Source: Aldehydirespirator sp965204415 (GTDB lineage Bacteria; Actinomycetota; Acidimicrobiia; Acidimicrobiales; Aldehydirespiratoraceae). From it: 64,000 bases of DNA. Under the pieces are notes generated by a model. The model had not been told where the DNA came from and did no database searches. It saw nothing but the letters and a program-made list of their open reading frames with translations. Position 1 is the stretch's first letter. Each line of letters begins with the position of its first letter. The position numbers were made by a program, and so were the translations under genes. Where the stretch lies: positions 62,001 through 126,000 of the forward strand of contig CBDBEL010000001.1 in the NCBI GenBank assembly GCA_965204415.1. The letters run 5' to 3'. Positions 40,579 through 48,850 of this stretch are shown here, in pieces.

Positions 40579-42035
40579 GGCCGGCCCTCCCGGCGGGCAG
40601 GCACCAGGCGCGACACCACCCGGCCGTTGCGCAGGGCCACGTCGTAGAGGGTGATCGCCTCGGTGGCCGGCGAGCGCAGCGCCTCCCCGGTGCACAGGTC
40701 GAAGCACCCGTTGTGCTTGGGGCACTCGATCAGGCCGTCGAGCACGACGCCCTCGGCCAGATGGGCCTGGCCATGGGTGCACAGCCCGTCGCTGAGCACG
40801 AGACCGCCGGCCCCGATCTCGTCGCCGTCGGCATAGTCGTCGGGGTGGAGCCGGTACAGCGCATAGGTGTCGTCGCCATGGTCGACGCGGCGAGCCGAGT
40901 TGGGGACCAATCCCTCGGCCGGGCCGAGGTCGACCAGGCCGTCGTGCACGTCCCCGGCCCACGCGGTGACCCCGGTGTCGACGAACGACCGGTCCGCGCC
41001 CAAGACATCGGGAACATCAGGGCGGGGATCGTCGTAGGACGGGTCCTGCCACTGGCGGCGCAGGGTGGCGAAGATCCGCCGGTAGGCGCTGATCGTGGAC
41101 CGATCGGCCGGCGCCAGGCAGTCCTTCACCTCCTCGTGGAGGGCGGGCAGCGCGTAGTAGGGCACCGTCGGGAAGATGTGGTGCTCGACGTGATAGTTCA
41201 TGTTGGAGTACAGGAACCGCAGGACGGGGTTCATGTACACCGTGCGCGAGTTGTAGCGATGGTCGAGCACGTCCTCCCGCAGGCCCGCGTGCTGCATCGC
41301 CCCGAAGAACACCATGAGCCAGGCCCCGTAGAAGGTGGGCAGCCCGATGTAGAGCGCAGGCACGATGGAGCCGATGGCGATGCACCAAACCGCGGTGCCG
41401 GCCAGCACCGCGATGTAGGCCCGCGACTCCCACTTGAGCTTGGGCAGCTCGTCGGTGGGGATGAAGTCACGGGCGTCGTCGTCGATGCGGCCCGCGGCGT
41501 GCTTGAGAGTGCGCCATACCGCCTTGGGCAGGATCGCGACCGGCAGGTACACGCCCAGCACCGTCCGCAGCGAACCCGGGCGGGGGAACATGATCTCGGG
41601 GTCGCGCCCCACCACGATGGTGTCGGTGTGGTGGCGGACGTGCGACCAGCGCCACAGCGTGGGCTGGCGCAGCAGCATGAACGACGCGATGTAGTAGACG
41701 ACGTCGTTCAGCCACTTGGTGCGGAACGCGGTGCCGTGGCCGCACTCGTGCCAGCGGGAGTCGCCCGCGCCGCCGTAGAGGGCGCCGTAGGCCATGAAGG
41801 CCGGCACCGCCCACCAGGTGCCCAGAGCCCGGAAGGCCAGGTAGCCGAAGACGGCCAGCAGGCCGAGCCACAAGATCGTGTCGCGGGCCGCCCGGGCGTT
41901 GGTGCGGACCTGCAGGGCCCTCAGCCGCTCGGGGTCGATGGGCGGGCGGAACCACTCCGCCTCGACCAGCCCCCGCTCGACGGCCAATCTCGAGTCCTGC
42001 CCGGTGAGGGCATAGTCCCGGACGGTCGCGGTCAC
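40575..42035 (-). CDS. Fatty-acid-desaturase-type oxygenase fused to Rieske [2Fe-2S] domain (MocD-MocE-like)
   Basis: 486 residues from GTG 42035, in a GTGA overlap with the SDR stop. Residues ~60-330 form a membrane desaturase/hydroxylase with three His boxes: HECGH, HVRHHTDT and MNYHVEHHIFP. The C-terminal ~100 residues are a Rieske domain: CTHGQAHL and CPKHNGCF give CxH...CxxH. The two halves correspond to MocD (oxygenase) and MocE (ferredoxin) of rhizopine catabolism, normally separate. In the inositol operon an O-demethylating or hydroxylating step on a methyl-inositol or inosamine is a reasonable inference. Helices near HECGH and after HVRHH (VYYIASFMLL) place it in the membrane. Ferredoxin reductase is not in the window. 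Confidence 0.8.
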   Translation of the reverse strand: MTATVRDYALTGQDSRLAVERGLVEAEWFRPPIDPERLRALQVRTNARAARDTILWLGLLAVFGYLAFRALGTWWAVPAFMAYGALYGGAGDSRWHECGHGTAFRTKWLNDVVYYIASFMLLRQPTLWRWSHVRHHTDTIVVGRDPEIMFPRPGSLRTVLGVYLPVAILPKAVWRTLKHAAGRIDDDARDFIPTDELPKLKWESRAYIAVLAGTAVWCIAIGSIVPALYIGLPTFYGAWLMVFFGAMQHAGLREDVLDHRYNSRTVYMNPVLRFLYSNMNYHVEHHIFPTVPYYALPALHEEVKDCLAPADRSTISAYRRIFATLRRQWQDPSYDDPRPDVPDVLGADRSFVDTGVTAWAGDVHDGLVDLGPAEGLVPNSARRVDHGDDTYALYRLHPDDYADGDEIGAGGLVLSDGLCTHGQAHLAEGVVLDGLIECPKHNGCFDLCTGEALRSPATEAITLYDVALRNGRVVSRLVPARREGRP

Positions 42036-42880
42036 CCACCGCTCCCCGAATCGGGTGGCCACCGACCCAGCTCGGGGCCGGGGAACACGGAATCGCCCGC
42101 GCCCAGCACCGTCTGGTCCCACTCCACCACTGCGCCGGTCATCATCCCCGACTCGGCGGTGGCCAGGTGCACGATGGTGCGGGCTATCTCCGGCGGCTTG
42201 ATCAACCGCCCGAAGGGCATCTCGGCCTCGGCCCGCTCCAGCCAGCCGTCGGTGGCCCCGTCGAAGGTGCGCTGGGTCACGTCCTCGGCGGGGGTGTCCA
42301 TCCAGCCCGGGCACAACAGGTTGACCCGTATGCGGTGCCTCATCAACGAGAACGCCAGGTTGCGGGCCATGGCCACCAGCGCGCCCTTGGAGGTGGAGTA
42401 CGGCAGCAGCTTCACCGGACCGCCCCGACCGGCCACCGAACCGATCAGCACGATCGTTCCCTCGACCGACTCGCGGGCCATGATCCTGGCCACGCCCTGG
42501 CTGAGCAGGCCCGGCGCCCGCACGTTCACAGCCAGCATCGCGTCCCACAGCTCGGGGGTGGTGTCCCACACGGTGCCGCGGTCGGTGATGGCCGCGCAGT
42601 TCACGAAGCTGTGGCAGGTGCCGAAAGCCGCGTCGAGAGCGGCCACCGTCCGGTCACAGGCATCGGCCTCGGCCAGGTCGGCGGCAAGGAACTCCACCCG
42701 GCAGCCGGCCGTGCCCAGCGAGGCTGCGGCCGCCTCTCCCTTGTGCTGATCGCGGCCCACCAGCAGGAGTCCGGCGGCGCCCTCGGCAACCAGTCGCTCC
42801 CCCACCGCGTAGCCGAGCCCCTGCGACCCTCCAGTGATCAGGGCGATGCCGCCGGCGAAGGAAGGATTCGATTGTCCCAT
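42032..42880 (-). CDS. Short-chain dehydrogenase/reductase of the inositol operon
   Basis: 282 residues from ATG 42880. The cofactor motif is ALITGGSQGLGYAVGERL (TGxxxGxG), NCAAIT is the NNAG-like strand, and the catalytic triad is Ser in LIGSVAGRGG with YSTSK. It oxidises or reduces an alcohol/ketone with NAD(P). It starts 2 bp after the IolD stop and its stop overlaps the desaturase start. Such SDRs in inositol loci often interconvert inositol isomers or ketones; the substrate here is inference. Length and motifs are normal. Confidence 0.85.
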   Translation of the reverse strand: MGQSNPSFAGGIALITGGSQGLGYAVGERLVAEGAAGLLLVGRDQHKGEAAAASLGTAGCRVEFLAADLAEADACDRTVAALDAAFGTCHSFVNCAAITDRGTVWDTTPELWDAMLAVNVRAPGLLSQGVARIMARESVEGTIVLIGSVAGRGGPVKLLPYSTSKGALVAMARNLAFSLMRHRIRVNLLCPGWMDTPAEDVTQRTFDGATDGWLERAEAEMPFGRLIKPPEIARTIVHLATAESGMMTGAVVEWDQTVLGAGDSVFPGPELGRWPPDSGSGG

Positions 42881-42882
42881 GG

Positions 42883-44763
42883 TCACCACACTCTCTGTTC
42901 GGCCCGGCCGGCGTCCATAGCCTCGCGGGCTGCTCTCACCGAACCGCTGGAGCTCACTTCGGGCACCCCCACCTCCCAGAACGAGCCGCCCTCGGTCCAG
43001 CTGTGGGGATGGGTTCTGAGGGCGATCACATAGGTGCGGTCCGCGGCTCTGGCTCGCTCGATGGCGGCCTCCAACCCGGCGATGGTGCTCACCGTCTCGG
43101 TGGCACAGCCCATCGAGGCCGCGTGGGCCGCGAAGTCGACCGCGACCAGCCGTTCCGTGCGGCAGTCGGCGAACAGGTTGTTGAACGACGCCCCGCCCTG
43201 GTTGACCTGGAGCCGGTCGATCACCGCGTAGCCGCCGTTGTCGCACACGATCACGATGAGCTTGTGACCGGTGAGCACGGTGCTGTAGAGGTCGCTGTTC
43301 ATCATCAGGTAGGAGCCGTCGCCCACCAGCACCATCACCTCGCGCTCAGGCATGGCCATCTTGGCTCCCCAGGCGCCCGATATCTCGTAGCCCATGCACG
43401 AGTAGCCGTACTCGCAGTCGAAGGAGTGCACCGTGCCGGCCCGCCAGCCGTTGACCAGCTCCCCGGGCAGGCCTCCGGCGGCCGCGACCACGTAGGTCGA
43501 GGAGTCGGCGGCCCGATCGACCGCTCCCACCACCTGCGCGTAGGTGGGCAGATCGGCGTACGGGTCCGGGGACCGGTCGCCGCCGGAGGCGCCGACCGTC
43601 ACCGGCGCGGCGATCTTGTCGATGTAGGCGTGGTACTGGGCGGTCTCCGACGCGGCCCGCGCCGTCCAGCCGGCGCCGGCCCGGTAGTCGCCGAGCGCGG
43701 CTCCGAGCTCTATGAGCCCCTCGCGGGCGTCGGCCACCAGCGGCAGGCACATGTGCTTGGTGGCGTCGAAGCGGGCCGCGTTGAGCCCGACGATCCTGGC
43801 CGACTCGTCGCCGAACACCGTCCAGGAGCCGGTGGTGAAGTCCTGCATTCTGGTGCCCACGGCCAGCACCACGTCGGCCGGCGCGGCCATGGCGTTGGCC
43901 GAGGTGCACCCGGTGACCCCGATGGGGCCGCAGTTGAGCGGATGGTGGGCCGGCAGGGACGTCCGGCCCGCGGTGGTCTCGACCACGGGGATGCCGTGGG
44001 CCTCGGCGAAGGCGGCGAGCTGCTCCTCGGCGAGAGACCAGCGGACCCCCCCGCCCGCGATGATCAGCGGCCGTTCGGCGGAGGCCAGCGCGGCCGCGGC
44101 CCGTCTCAGCTCGCCCGCATCGGGACGGGGCCGGCGGATGCGGTGCAGCGTCTCGTCGAACAGGCGGACCGGATAGTCGTAGGCCTGGGCCTGAACGTCC
44201 TGAGGCAGCGCGATGAACGCCGGGCCGCAATCGGCGGGATCGAGCATCGTGTTGACGGCATGGGGCAGCGTCTGCACCACCTGCTCGGGGGTGGTGATCC
44301 GGTCCCAGTAGCGAACGACGGCCCTGAAGGCGTCGTTGACGGTGGTCGCCGGAGCCCCGAAGTGCTCGACCTGCTGCAGCACCGGATCCACGATGCGGTG
44401 CTCGAACGTGTCGCCGGCCAGTACCAGCAGCGGCAGCCGGTTGGCCATCGCCACCGCGGCCGCGGTCACCATGTTGGTGGCGCCGGGGCCGATCGAGCTG
44501 GCCGCCACCATGATCCGGCGCCGTTTGGAGGCCCGGGCGAACCCGCAGGCGGCCAGGGCCATCCCCTGCTCGTTCTGGCCCCTCCAGGTGGGCAGCGCCT
44601 CCTGGGCCTGCTCGAGCTCGTGGCCCAGGCAGGTGACGTTGCCGTGGCCGAAGATGGCGAACACGCCCGCGAACAGCGGCACGACATCGCCGTCGACCTC
44701 GATGCGCTGGGCGGCGAGGTAGCGCACCATGGCGCCCGATGTAGTCAGCCTGATCGTGTCCAT
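42883..44763 (-). CDS. iolD: 3D-(3,5/4)-trihydroxycyclohexane-1,2-dione hydrolase (ThDP enzyme)
   Basis: 626 residues from ATG 44763, with GGGGAGG 6 nt upstream. IolD-type start: MDTIRLTTSGAMVRYLAAQR. The Mg/ThDP motif is VLVGDGSYLMMNSDLYSTV (~460-478), ISGAWGAKMAMPER lies before it, and GHGNVTCLGHELEQ and ASSIGPGATNMVTAAA are the N-terminal domain marks of the thiamine-enzyme family. It opens the ring of THcHDO to 5-deoxyglucuronate. It is the single best marker that this operon handles inositol. Length is that of IolD (about 620-640). Flanked by a Gfo/Idh gene 29 bp upstream and the SDR 2 bp downstream. Confidence 0.95.
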   Translation of the reverse strand: MDTIRLTTSGAMVRYLAAQRIEVDGDVVPLFAGVFAIFGHGNVTCLGHELEQAQEALPTWRGQNEQGMALAACGFARASKRRRIMVAASSIGPGATNMVTAAAVAMANRLPLLVLAGDTFEHRIVDPVLQQVEHFGAPATTVNDAFRAVVRYWDRITTPEQVVQTLPHAVNTMLDPADCGPAFIALPQDVQAQAYDYPVRLFDETLHRIRRPRPDAGELRRAAAALASAERPLIIAGGGVRWSLAEEQLAAFAEAHGIPVVETTAGRTSLPAHHPLNCGPIGVTGCTSANAMAAPADVVLAVGTRMQDFTTGSWTVFGDESARIVGLNAARFDATKHMCLPLVADAREGLIELGAALGDYRAGAGWTARAASETAQYHAYIDKIAAPVTVGASGGDRSPDPYADLPTYAQVVGAVDRAADSSTYVVAAAGGLPGELVNGWRAGTVHSFDCEYGYSCMGYEISGAWGAKMAMPEREVMVLVGDGSYLMMNSDLYSTVLTGHKLIVIVCDNGGYAVIDRLQVNQGGASFNNLFADCRTERLVAVDFAAHAASMGCATETVSTIAGLEAAIERARAADRTYVIALRTHPHSWTEGGSFWEVGVPEVSSSGSVRAAREAMDAGRAEQRVW

Positions 44764-44792
44764 GGCGGCCTCCCCTCGCCGGTGGGTCGATC

Positions 44793-45968
44793 TCAGTCGA
44801 TCCTTACCGACACTACGTCCGTCCAGGAGCCGGTCTCCCAGCTTCGCAGCAGCGCGGCCTGAACGCTCACGTACTCCAGCGCCTGCTCCATCCCCGCGGA
44901 GTGGGGCCGGCCCTCGGCCACCGCGGCCAGGAACTCGTGGTCCTGGATGGTCACCACGTCCTCGAAGCCGATGGAGTTGGCCTCGCCGGGAACGAAGCCC
45001 GCATGGTAGGGGTGTCGCTCACCCGCGTAGACGGTGGTGTAGCCGAGGTCGCCGTCGCCGGTCCTGAACAGCCGCATCTCGTTCATGGTCTCGAAGTTCC
45101 AGCTGAGCGCGCCGCCGGTGCCGTGGACGTCGAAGGCCATCTGGCTCTGGGGCCCCACCATCGTGCGGCTCGTCTCGAAGGTGCCGCGGCTGCCGTTGGC
45201 GAACACCGCCATCGCCCCGAAGTAGTCCTCGTTGGTGACCACGCCCACCGGGTCGTCGGGCCCGCCGCGGTCATAGTGGGTGCCAGACGCCGACGGCAGC
45301 GGCCGCTCCTTGATGAAGGTCTCGCCGGTGCCCACCACCCTGGTGATCGGGCCGTTGATCATCATGGCCAGGTCCATGGCGTGGCTGAGGATGTCGGTGG
45401 ACACGCCGTGCCCGGCCTGCTCGAGCAGGAAGCGCCAGCTGAGCAGGCCGAGGGGATCGGCACCGTACATGGAGAAGAACCGGCCCCGGTAGTTGGTGAT
45501 CTGGCCCAGCTCGCCGGCCTCGATCAGGTTGCGGGCGTGCTGCACCAGCGGCACGAACCGGTAGTTGTAGCCGACACCGGTTATGACGCCGGCGTCGCGG
45601 CAGGCCTTCTCGGCCCGGGCCGTATGGGTGGGAGTGCCCCCGACCGGCTTCTCGCAGAAGACGTGCTTGCCGGCCGCGGCGGCGGCCTCCACCATCTCGC
45701 AGTGCACCATGTTGGGCGCGCAGACGGCGACCACGTCCACATCGGGATGGTCCACCGCGGCCCGCCAGTCGCCGGTCACCTCGCGGAAGCCGAAGTCGTT
45801 CAACGCGGTGGCTCGGCGCGACTCCAGGGTGTCGGCGCAGACCGTGAGCTCGGCCCGGTAGGCGAGGCCGTCGAAGATCATCGGCAGGCGGGCGTAGGAC
45901 CGGGCGTGGGCCTGGCCCATCCAGCCGAAGCCGATCACGGCCACGCCCAGGCGTCGCTTGGCGCTCAT
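44793..45968 (-). CDS. Second Gfo/Idh/MocA-family dehydrogenase of the inositol operon
   Basis: 391 residues from ATG 45968, overlapping the upstream stop by 4 bp. The NAD motif is AVIGFGWMGQAHARSY, the catalytic segment HVFCEKPVGGT, and HGVSTDILSHAMDLAMMING supplies the Asp/His. VAVCAPNMVHCEMVEAA is typical. It differs clearly from IolG (336 aa), being longer and with an extended C-terminal sheet (DFDVHGTGGALSWNFETMNE-like segment). Likely a scyllo-inositol, inosose-reducing or sugar-inositol dehydrogenase. The family is firm, the substrate not. Confidence 0.85.
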   Translation of the reverse strand: MSAKRRLGVAVIGFGWMGQAHARSYARLPMIFDGLAYRAELTVCADTLESRRATALNDFGFREVTGDWRAAVDHPDVDVVAVCAPNMVHCEMVEAAAAAGKHVFCEKPVGGTPTHTARAEKACRDAGVITGVGYNYRFVPLVQHARNLIEAGELGQITNYRGRFFSMYGADPLGLLSWRFLLEQAGHGVSTDILSHAMDLAMMINGPITRVVGTGETFIKERPLPSASGTHYDRGGPDDPVGVVTNEDYFGAMAVFANGSRGTFETSRTMVGPQSQMAFDVHGTGGALSWNFETMNEMRLFRTGDGDLGYTTVYAGERHPYHAGFVPGEANSIGFEDVVTIQDHEFLAAVAEGRPHSAGMEQALEYVSVQAALLRSWETGSWTDVVSVRID

Positions 45969-46924
45969 CGGCCCTCCCGCCGCCGGTCCACGGCCGGGTC
46001 GGCGGCCGCAGCGGCCAGCAGGTGCTCGGGAGTGCCGCCTCGCAGCCACTCCGTCGCCTGGCCCAGGGCTTGGCTGACCAGCCGCACCGCTCCGACGGTG
46101 GTCGACGAGGCGACGTGCGGGGTGACGACCACGTTGTCACGCCCGAGCAGCGGGTGACCCTCGGGCAGGGGTTCGGGCTCGGTGACGTCGAGGCCTGCTC
46201 CCGCGATGTGGCCCGAGTCCAGGCCGGCGAGCAATGCGTCGTGGTCGATCAACGAGCCGCGGGCGCAGTTGATGACGATCACCGCCGGCCTCATGGCCGA
46301 GATGGTGGACGCATTGACGATGTGGCGTGTCGCATCCGTTGCCGGTGCGTGGAGCGACACGGCGTCGCTGCCGCGCCAGAGTTCGTCGAGATCCACGCTC
46401 TCGCCCACGCCCGCCAGGACCGAGGCGTCCAGATAGGGATCACAGACCAGCACTCTCATGCCCAGCGCAGCACCGTAGCGGGCCACGCGGCTGCCGATCC
46501 GGCCGCCGCCGAGCAGCCCCAGGGTCCTGCCCTCGAGTTCGAGGGCGCCGTGAGCGGCCTGATAGTTGCCGAGACCCGCGCGCAGCCGGTGTTCTGAGGG
46601 CTTGATCCGTTTGGACACCGCCAGCAGCAACGCCAGGGCGTGCTCGGCAGTGGAGACCGTGGGAGCGTCGGGCGTATTGCACGCAGCGACCCCGACCGAC
46701 GCGCACGCGGCATGATCGACGTTGTCGTAGCCGATGCCGGAGCGGACCACCACCTTCAGCCGGGGAAGGCGACCGCAGACCGACGCGTCCCAGCGCTCGC
46801 CGGCGCCCACGACCGCGCCGTCAGCCTCGGCCAGATCGTCAGTGAGCTCGACGTCATCGGGGACGGCCACCTCGGGCGGCGGCGGTCGATCGATCCAGAT
46901 GCGCCAGGGCGCGGCCACGCTCAT
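45965..46924 (-). CDS. D-2-hydroxyacid dehydrogenase (phosphoglycerate-dehydrogenase-like) in the inositol operon
   Basis: 319 residues from ATG 46924, overlapping the iolC stop by 4 bp. Motifs: GRTLGLLGGGRIGSRVARYG (GxGxxG with extra Gly), VIVINCARGSLIDHDALLAG (Arg), LDVTEPEPLPEG (Glu) and VVVTPHVASSTTVGAVRL (His). The C-terminal-binding-protein/PGDH type uses NAD(H) to interconvert 2-oxo and D-2-hydroxy acids. It could act on a keto-acid in sugar-acid or inositol degradation; this is inference from place only. The N-terminus (APWRIWIDRPPPPEVAVPDD) is shorter than in SerA and there is no ACT domain. Confidence 0.83.
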   Translation of the reverse strand: MSVAAPWRIWIDRPPPPEVAVPDDVELTDDLAEADGAVVGAGERWDASVCGRLPRLKVVVRSGIGYDNVDHAACASVGVAACNTPDAPTVSTAEHALALLLAVSKRIKPSEHRLRAGLGNYQAAHGALELEGRTLGLLGGGRIGSRVARYGAALGMRVLVCDPYLDASVLAGVGESVDLDELWRGSDAVSLHAPATDATRHIVNASTISAMRPAVIVINCARGSLIDHDALLAGLDSGHIAGAGLDVTEPEPLPEGHPLLGRDNVVVTPHVASSTTVGAVRLVSQALGQATEWLRGGTPEHLLAAAAADPAVDRRREGR

Positions 46925-47994
46925 GCGGCGTCAACCTCCGTCGCCCCAGCTCCGGCCAGCACGTCGTCAACCTCCGCCGCCCCAGCTCCAGCGAGCACGT
47001 CCTCTATCTCCGCCGACCCAGCTCCGGCCAGCACGTCGTCAACCTCCGCCAGCCCGGCTCCGGCGAGCACGTCGTCTATCTCCGCTGCGGTGGGCATGGC
47101 GTCGGCACATGTCAGCCGGCCGGCCACGATGGCCCCGGCCGCGTTTGCCCTGGTCACCATGGCTACCGGATCGAGGCCGGTCAGCAGCCCGTCGGCCAGC
47201 GCACCGCCGAAGGCGTCACCGGCGCCGAGGCCGCACACGACCTCCACTCTCACCGGCGGGACGGACCAGCGGCCGTCCGCGGTGGCGACAAGCACGCCGT
47301 CGGCGCCCATCTTGACGATCGCCAGCGACACACCCCGCGCCAGCAGGCGGTCGGCGGCGGTGTCGGGATCGGAGGATCCCACCGCAATGCCGCACTCCGT
47401 CCGGTTGCCGACCGCCACGGTGACACGGTCGATGGCCGGACCTATCTGGGCGCCGGCCTCCGCCGGTGAGGACCAGAAGCTGTCTCGGTAGTCGAGGTCG
47501 AGCACCGTGTGCTCGGCCCTGGCGCGCCGCTCCAGCAGGGCGCGAACCGCCGAGCGGGACGGCTCTTGCGCGAACCGGGAGCCGGTCACCCAGAGCACCG
47601 GGACCGTGGTGGCGACATCCGGCATGTCGTCGATGGTGAGGTTCATCTCCGGGCCGCGGGGCTCCCGGTAGAACAGCAGCGGTGGATCAGAGGGCGGATC
47701 CAGAGCACAGAACGCGAGCGCCGTGCGCAGGTCGGGGTCCACCGACACGTAGTCGTTGACCACGCCGAACCGCTCAGCGAGGGCGGTGCGGATGTACTCG
47801 CCGAACCCGTCGTCCCCCACCCGGGTGACCACCGCCGCCCGCCGGCCCAGCCGGGCCGCGGCCACGGCCACGTTGGTGGGCGACCCGCCGATCGACTTCG
47901 CGAACGACTGAACCCCGCTGAGAGGCACGCCGCTCTGCTGCGGGTACAGGTCGACACTCACGCGCCCGACCGTGAGCAACTCCAACTCGGTCAT
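46921..47994 (-). CDS. iolC: 5-dehydro-2-deoxygluconokinase (PfkB family) with C-terminal repeat tail
   Basis: 357 residues from ATG 47994. PfkB marks: IGGSPTNVAVAAARLGRRAA, PLLFYREPRGPEMNL (IolC-type), VTVAVGNRTE and GLGAGDAFGGALADGLLTGL, where the Asp is catalytic. VGRVSVDLYPQQSGVPLSGV is close to the start of other IolC proteins. It phosphorylates 5-dehydro-2-deoxygluconate. The protein proper ends near residue ~300; residues ~304-351 are four 12-residue repeats such as AEVDDVLAGAGS, an odd extension probably born by DNA duplication. The stop overlaps the next gene as ATGA. Confidence 0.88.
   Translation of the reverse strand: MTELELLTVGRVSVDLYPQQSGVPLSGVQSFAKSIGGSPTNVAVAAARLGRRAAVVTRVGDDGFGEYIRTALAERFGVVNDYVSVDPDLRTALAFCALDPPSDPPLLFYREPRGPEMNLTIDDMPDVATTVPVLWVTGSRFAQEPSRSAVRALLERRARAEHTVLDLDYRDSFWSSPAEAGAQIGPAIDRVTVAVGNRTECGIAVGSSDPDTAADRLLARGVSLAIVKMGADGVLVATADGRWSVPPVRVEVVCGLGAGDAFGGALADGLLTGLDPVAMVTRANAAGAIVAGRLTCADAMPTAAEIDDVLAGAGLAEVDDVLAGAGSAEIEDVLAGAGAAEVDDVLAGAGATEVDAA
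46942..47085 (-). repeat. Four tandem 36-bp repeats at the 3' end of iolC
   Basis: Twelve-residue units AEIDDVLAGAGL, AEVDDVLAGAGS, AEIEDVLAGAGA and AEVDDVLAGAGA follow one another, then TEVD. DNA units share long identical stretches such as AGCACGTCGTCAACCTCCGC. The length is a multiple of three, so array size can change without a frameshift. Confidence 0.88.
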
Positions 47995-48064
47995 CGCTGT
48001 CGGGGGGAGGGATCGGGCGCGGCTGCCGGATCGACGGCGGTCAACGGGTGAAGCCGGGCCACCC

Positions 48065-48850
48065 TCAGTCGGTGCCAGCCTGGGCCAGTTCGTGCTGGAG
48101 CTGCTCCAGCTCCGCGCCTCCGGCCATGAGCTGGGTCAACTCGGCCTGGGAGAGCTCCTCCTTGGCCCAGTTGCCCAGAGCGCGGCCCCGCTTGAGGATC
48201 ACGAAACGGTCGCCCACCGGATAGGCGTGGTGCGGGTTGTGGGTGATGAAGATCACCGCCAGACCCTGGTCGCGGGCCTCCACGATGCGCCTCAGGACCA
48301 CCCCCGACTGCTTCACACCCAGCGCGGACGTGGGCTCGTCGAGGATCAGCACCCGGGCGCCGAAGTAGCTCGCCCGGGCGATGGCCACCGACTGGCGCTC
48401 GCCACCCGACAGGGTGCCCACGCTCTGCTCGGTGTCGCGGATGTCGATGCCCATCTTGGCCATCTCGTCCTTGGCGATCGTCTTGGCCTTGTCGATGTCG
48501 ATCTGGCGGAACGGCCACATGCCCTTCCTGGGCTCCTGGCCCAGGAAGAAGTTCCGCCACACCGACATCAGCGGCACCATGGCCAAGTCCTGGTACACGG
48601 TGGCGATACCGGCCGAGAGCGCCTCCCGGGGCGAGGCGAACTTCACCTCGGCGCCCTCGAGGATCAGCTCGCCCTCGTCGTGCTGGTGCACTCCGGCCAG
48701 GATCTTGATGAAGGTGGACTTGCCCGCGCCGTTGTCGCCCAGCACGCACGTGACCTCGCCGGGGTTCACCGTCGTGGTGACGCCGGTGAGGGCGATGATG
48801 TTGCCGTAGAACTTCGAGAGGTTCTTCATCTCGAGGAACTCGGTGCTCAT
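48065..48850 (-). CDS. Sugar/inositol ABC importer ATPase
   Basis: 261 residues from ATG 48850, overlapping the permease stop by 4 bp (ATGA). Walker A GDNGAGKST, Q-loop YQDLAMVP, signature LSGGERQ, Walker B LILDEPTSA and H-loop FITHNPHHA are all present. It is a single ABC unit (not a double like RbsA or MglA, about 500 aa), as in several carbohydrate (CUT2) importers. The C-terminal helix VILKRGRALGNWAKEELSQA is ordinary. It energises the importer with the preceding permease and the lipoprotein encoded first in this group. Cytoplasmic, peripheral to the membrane. Confidence 0.92.
   Translation of the reverse strand: MSTEFLEMKNLSKFYGNIIALTGVTTTVNPGEVTCVLGDNGAGKSTFIKILAGVHQHDEGELILEGAEVKFASPREALSAGIATVYQDLAMVPLMSVWRNFFLGQEPRKGMWPFRQIDIDKAKTIAKDEMAKMGIDIRDTEQSVGTLSGGERQSVAIARASYFGARVLILDEPTSALGVKQSGVVLRRIVEARDQGLAVIFITHNPHHAYPVGDRFVILKRGRALGNWAKEELSQAELTQLMAGGAELEQLQHELAQAGTD

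Noticed and set aside
43003..44862. Plus-strand open frame of about 620 codons opposite iolD
   Set aside because: It is antisense to a certain iolD gene and reads Gly/Arg/His/Val noise.
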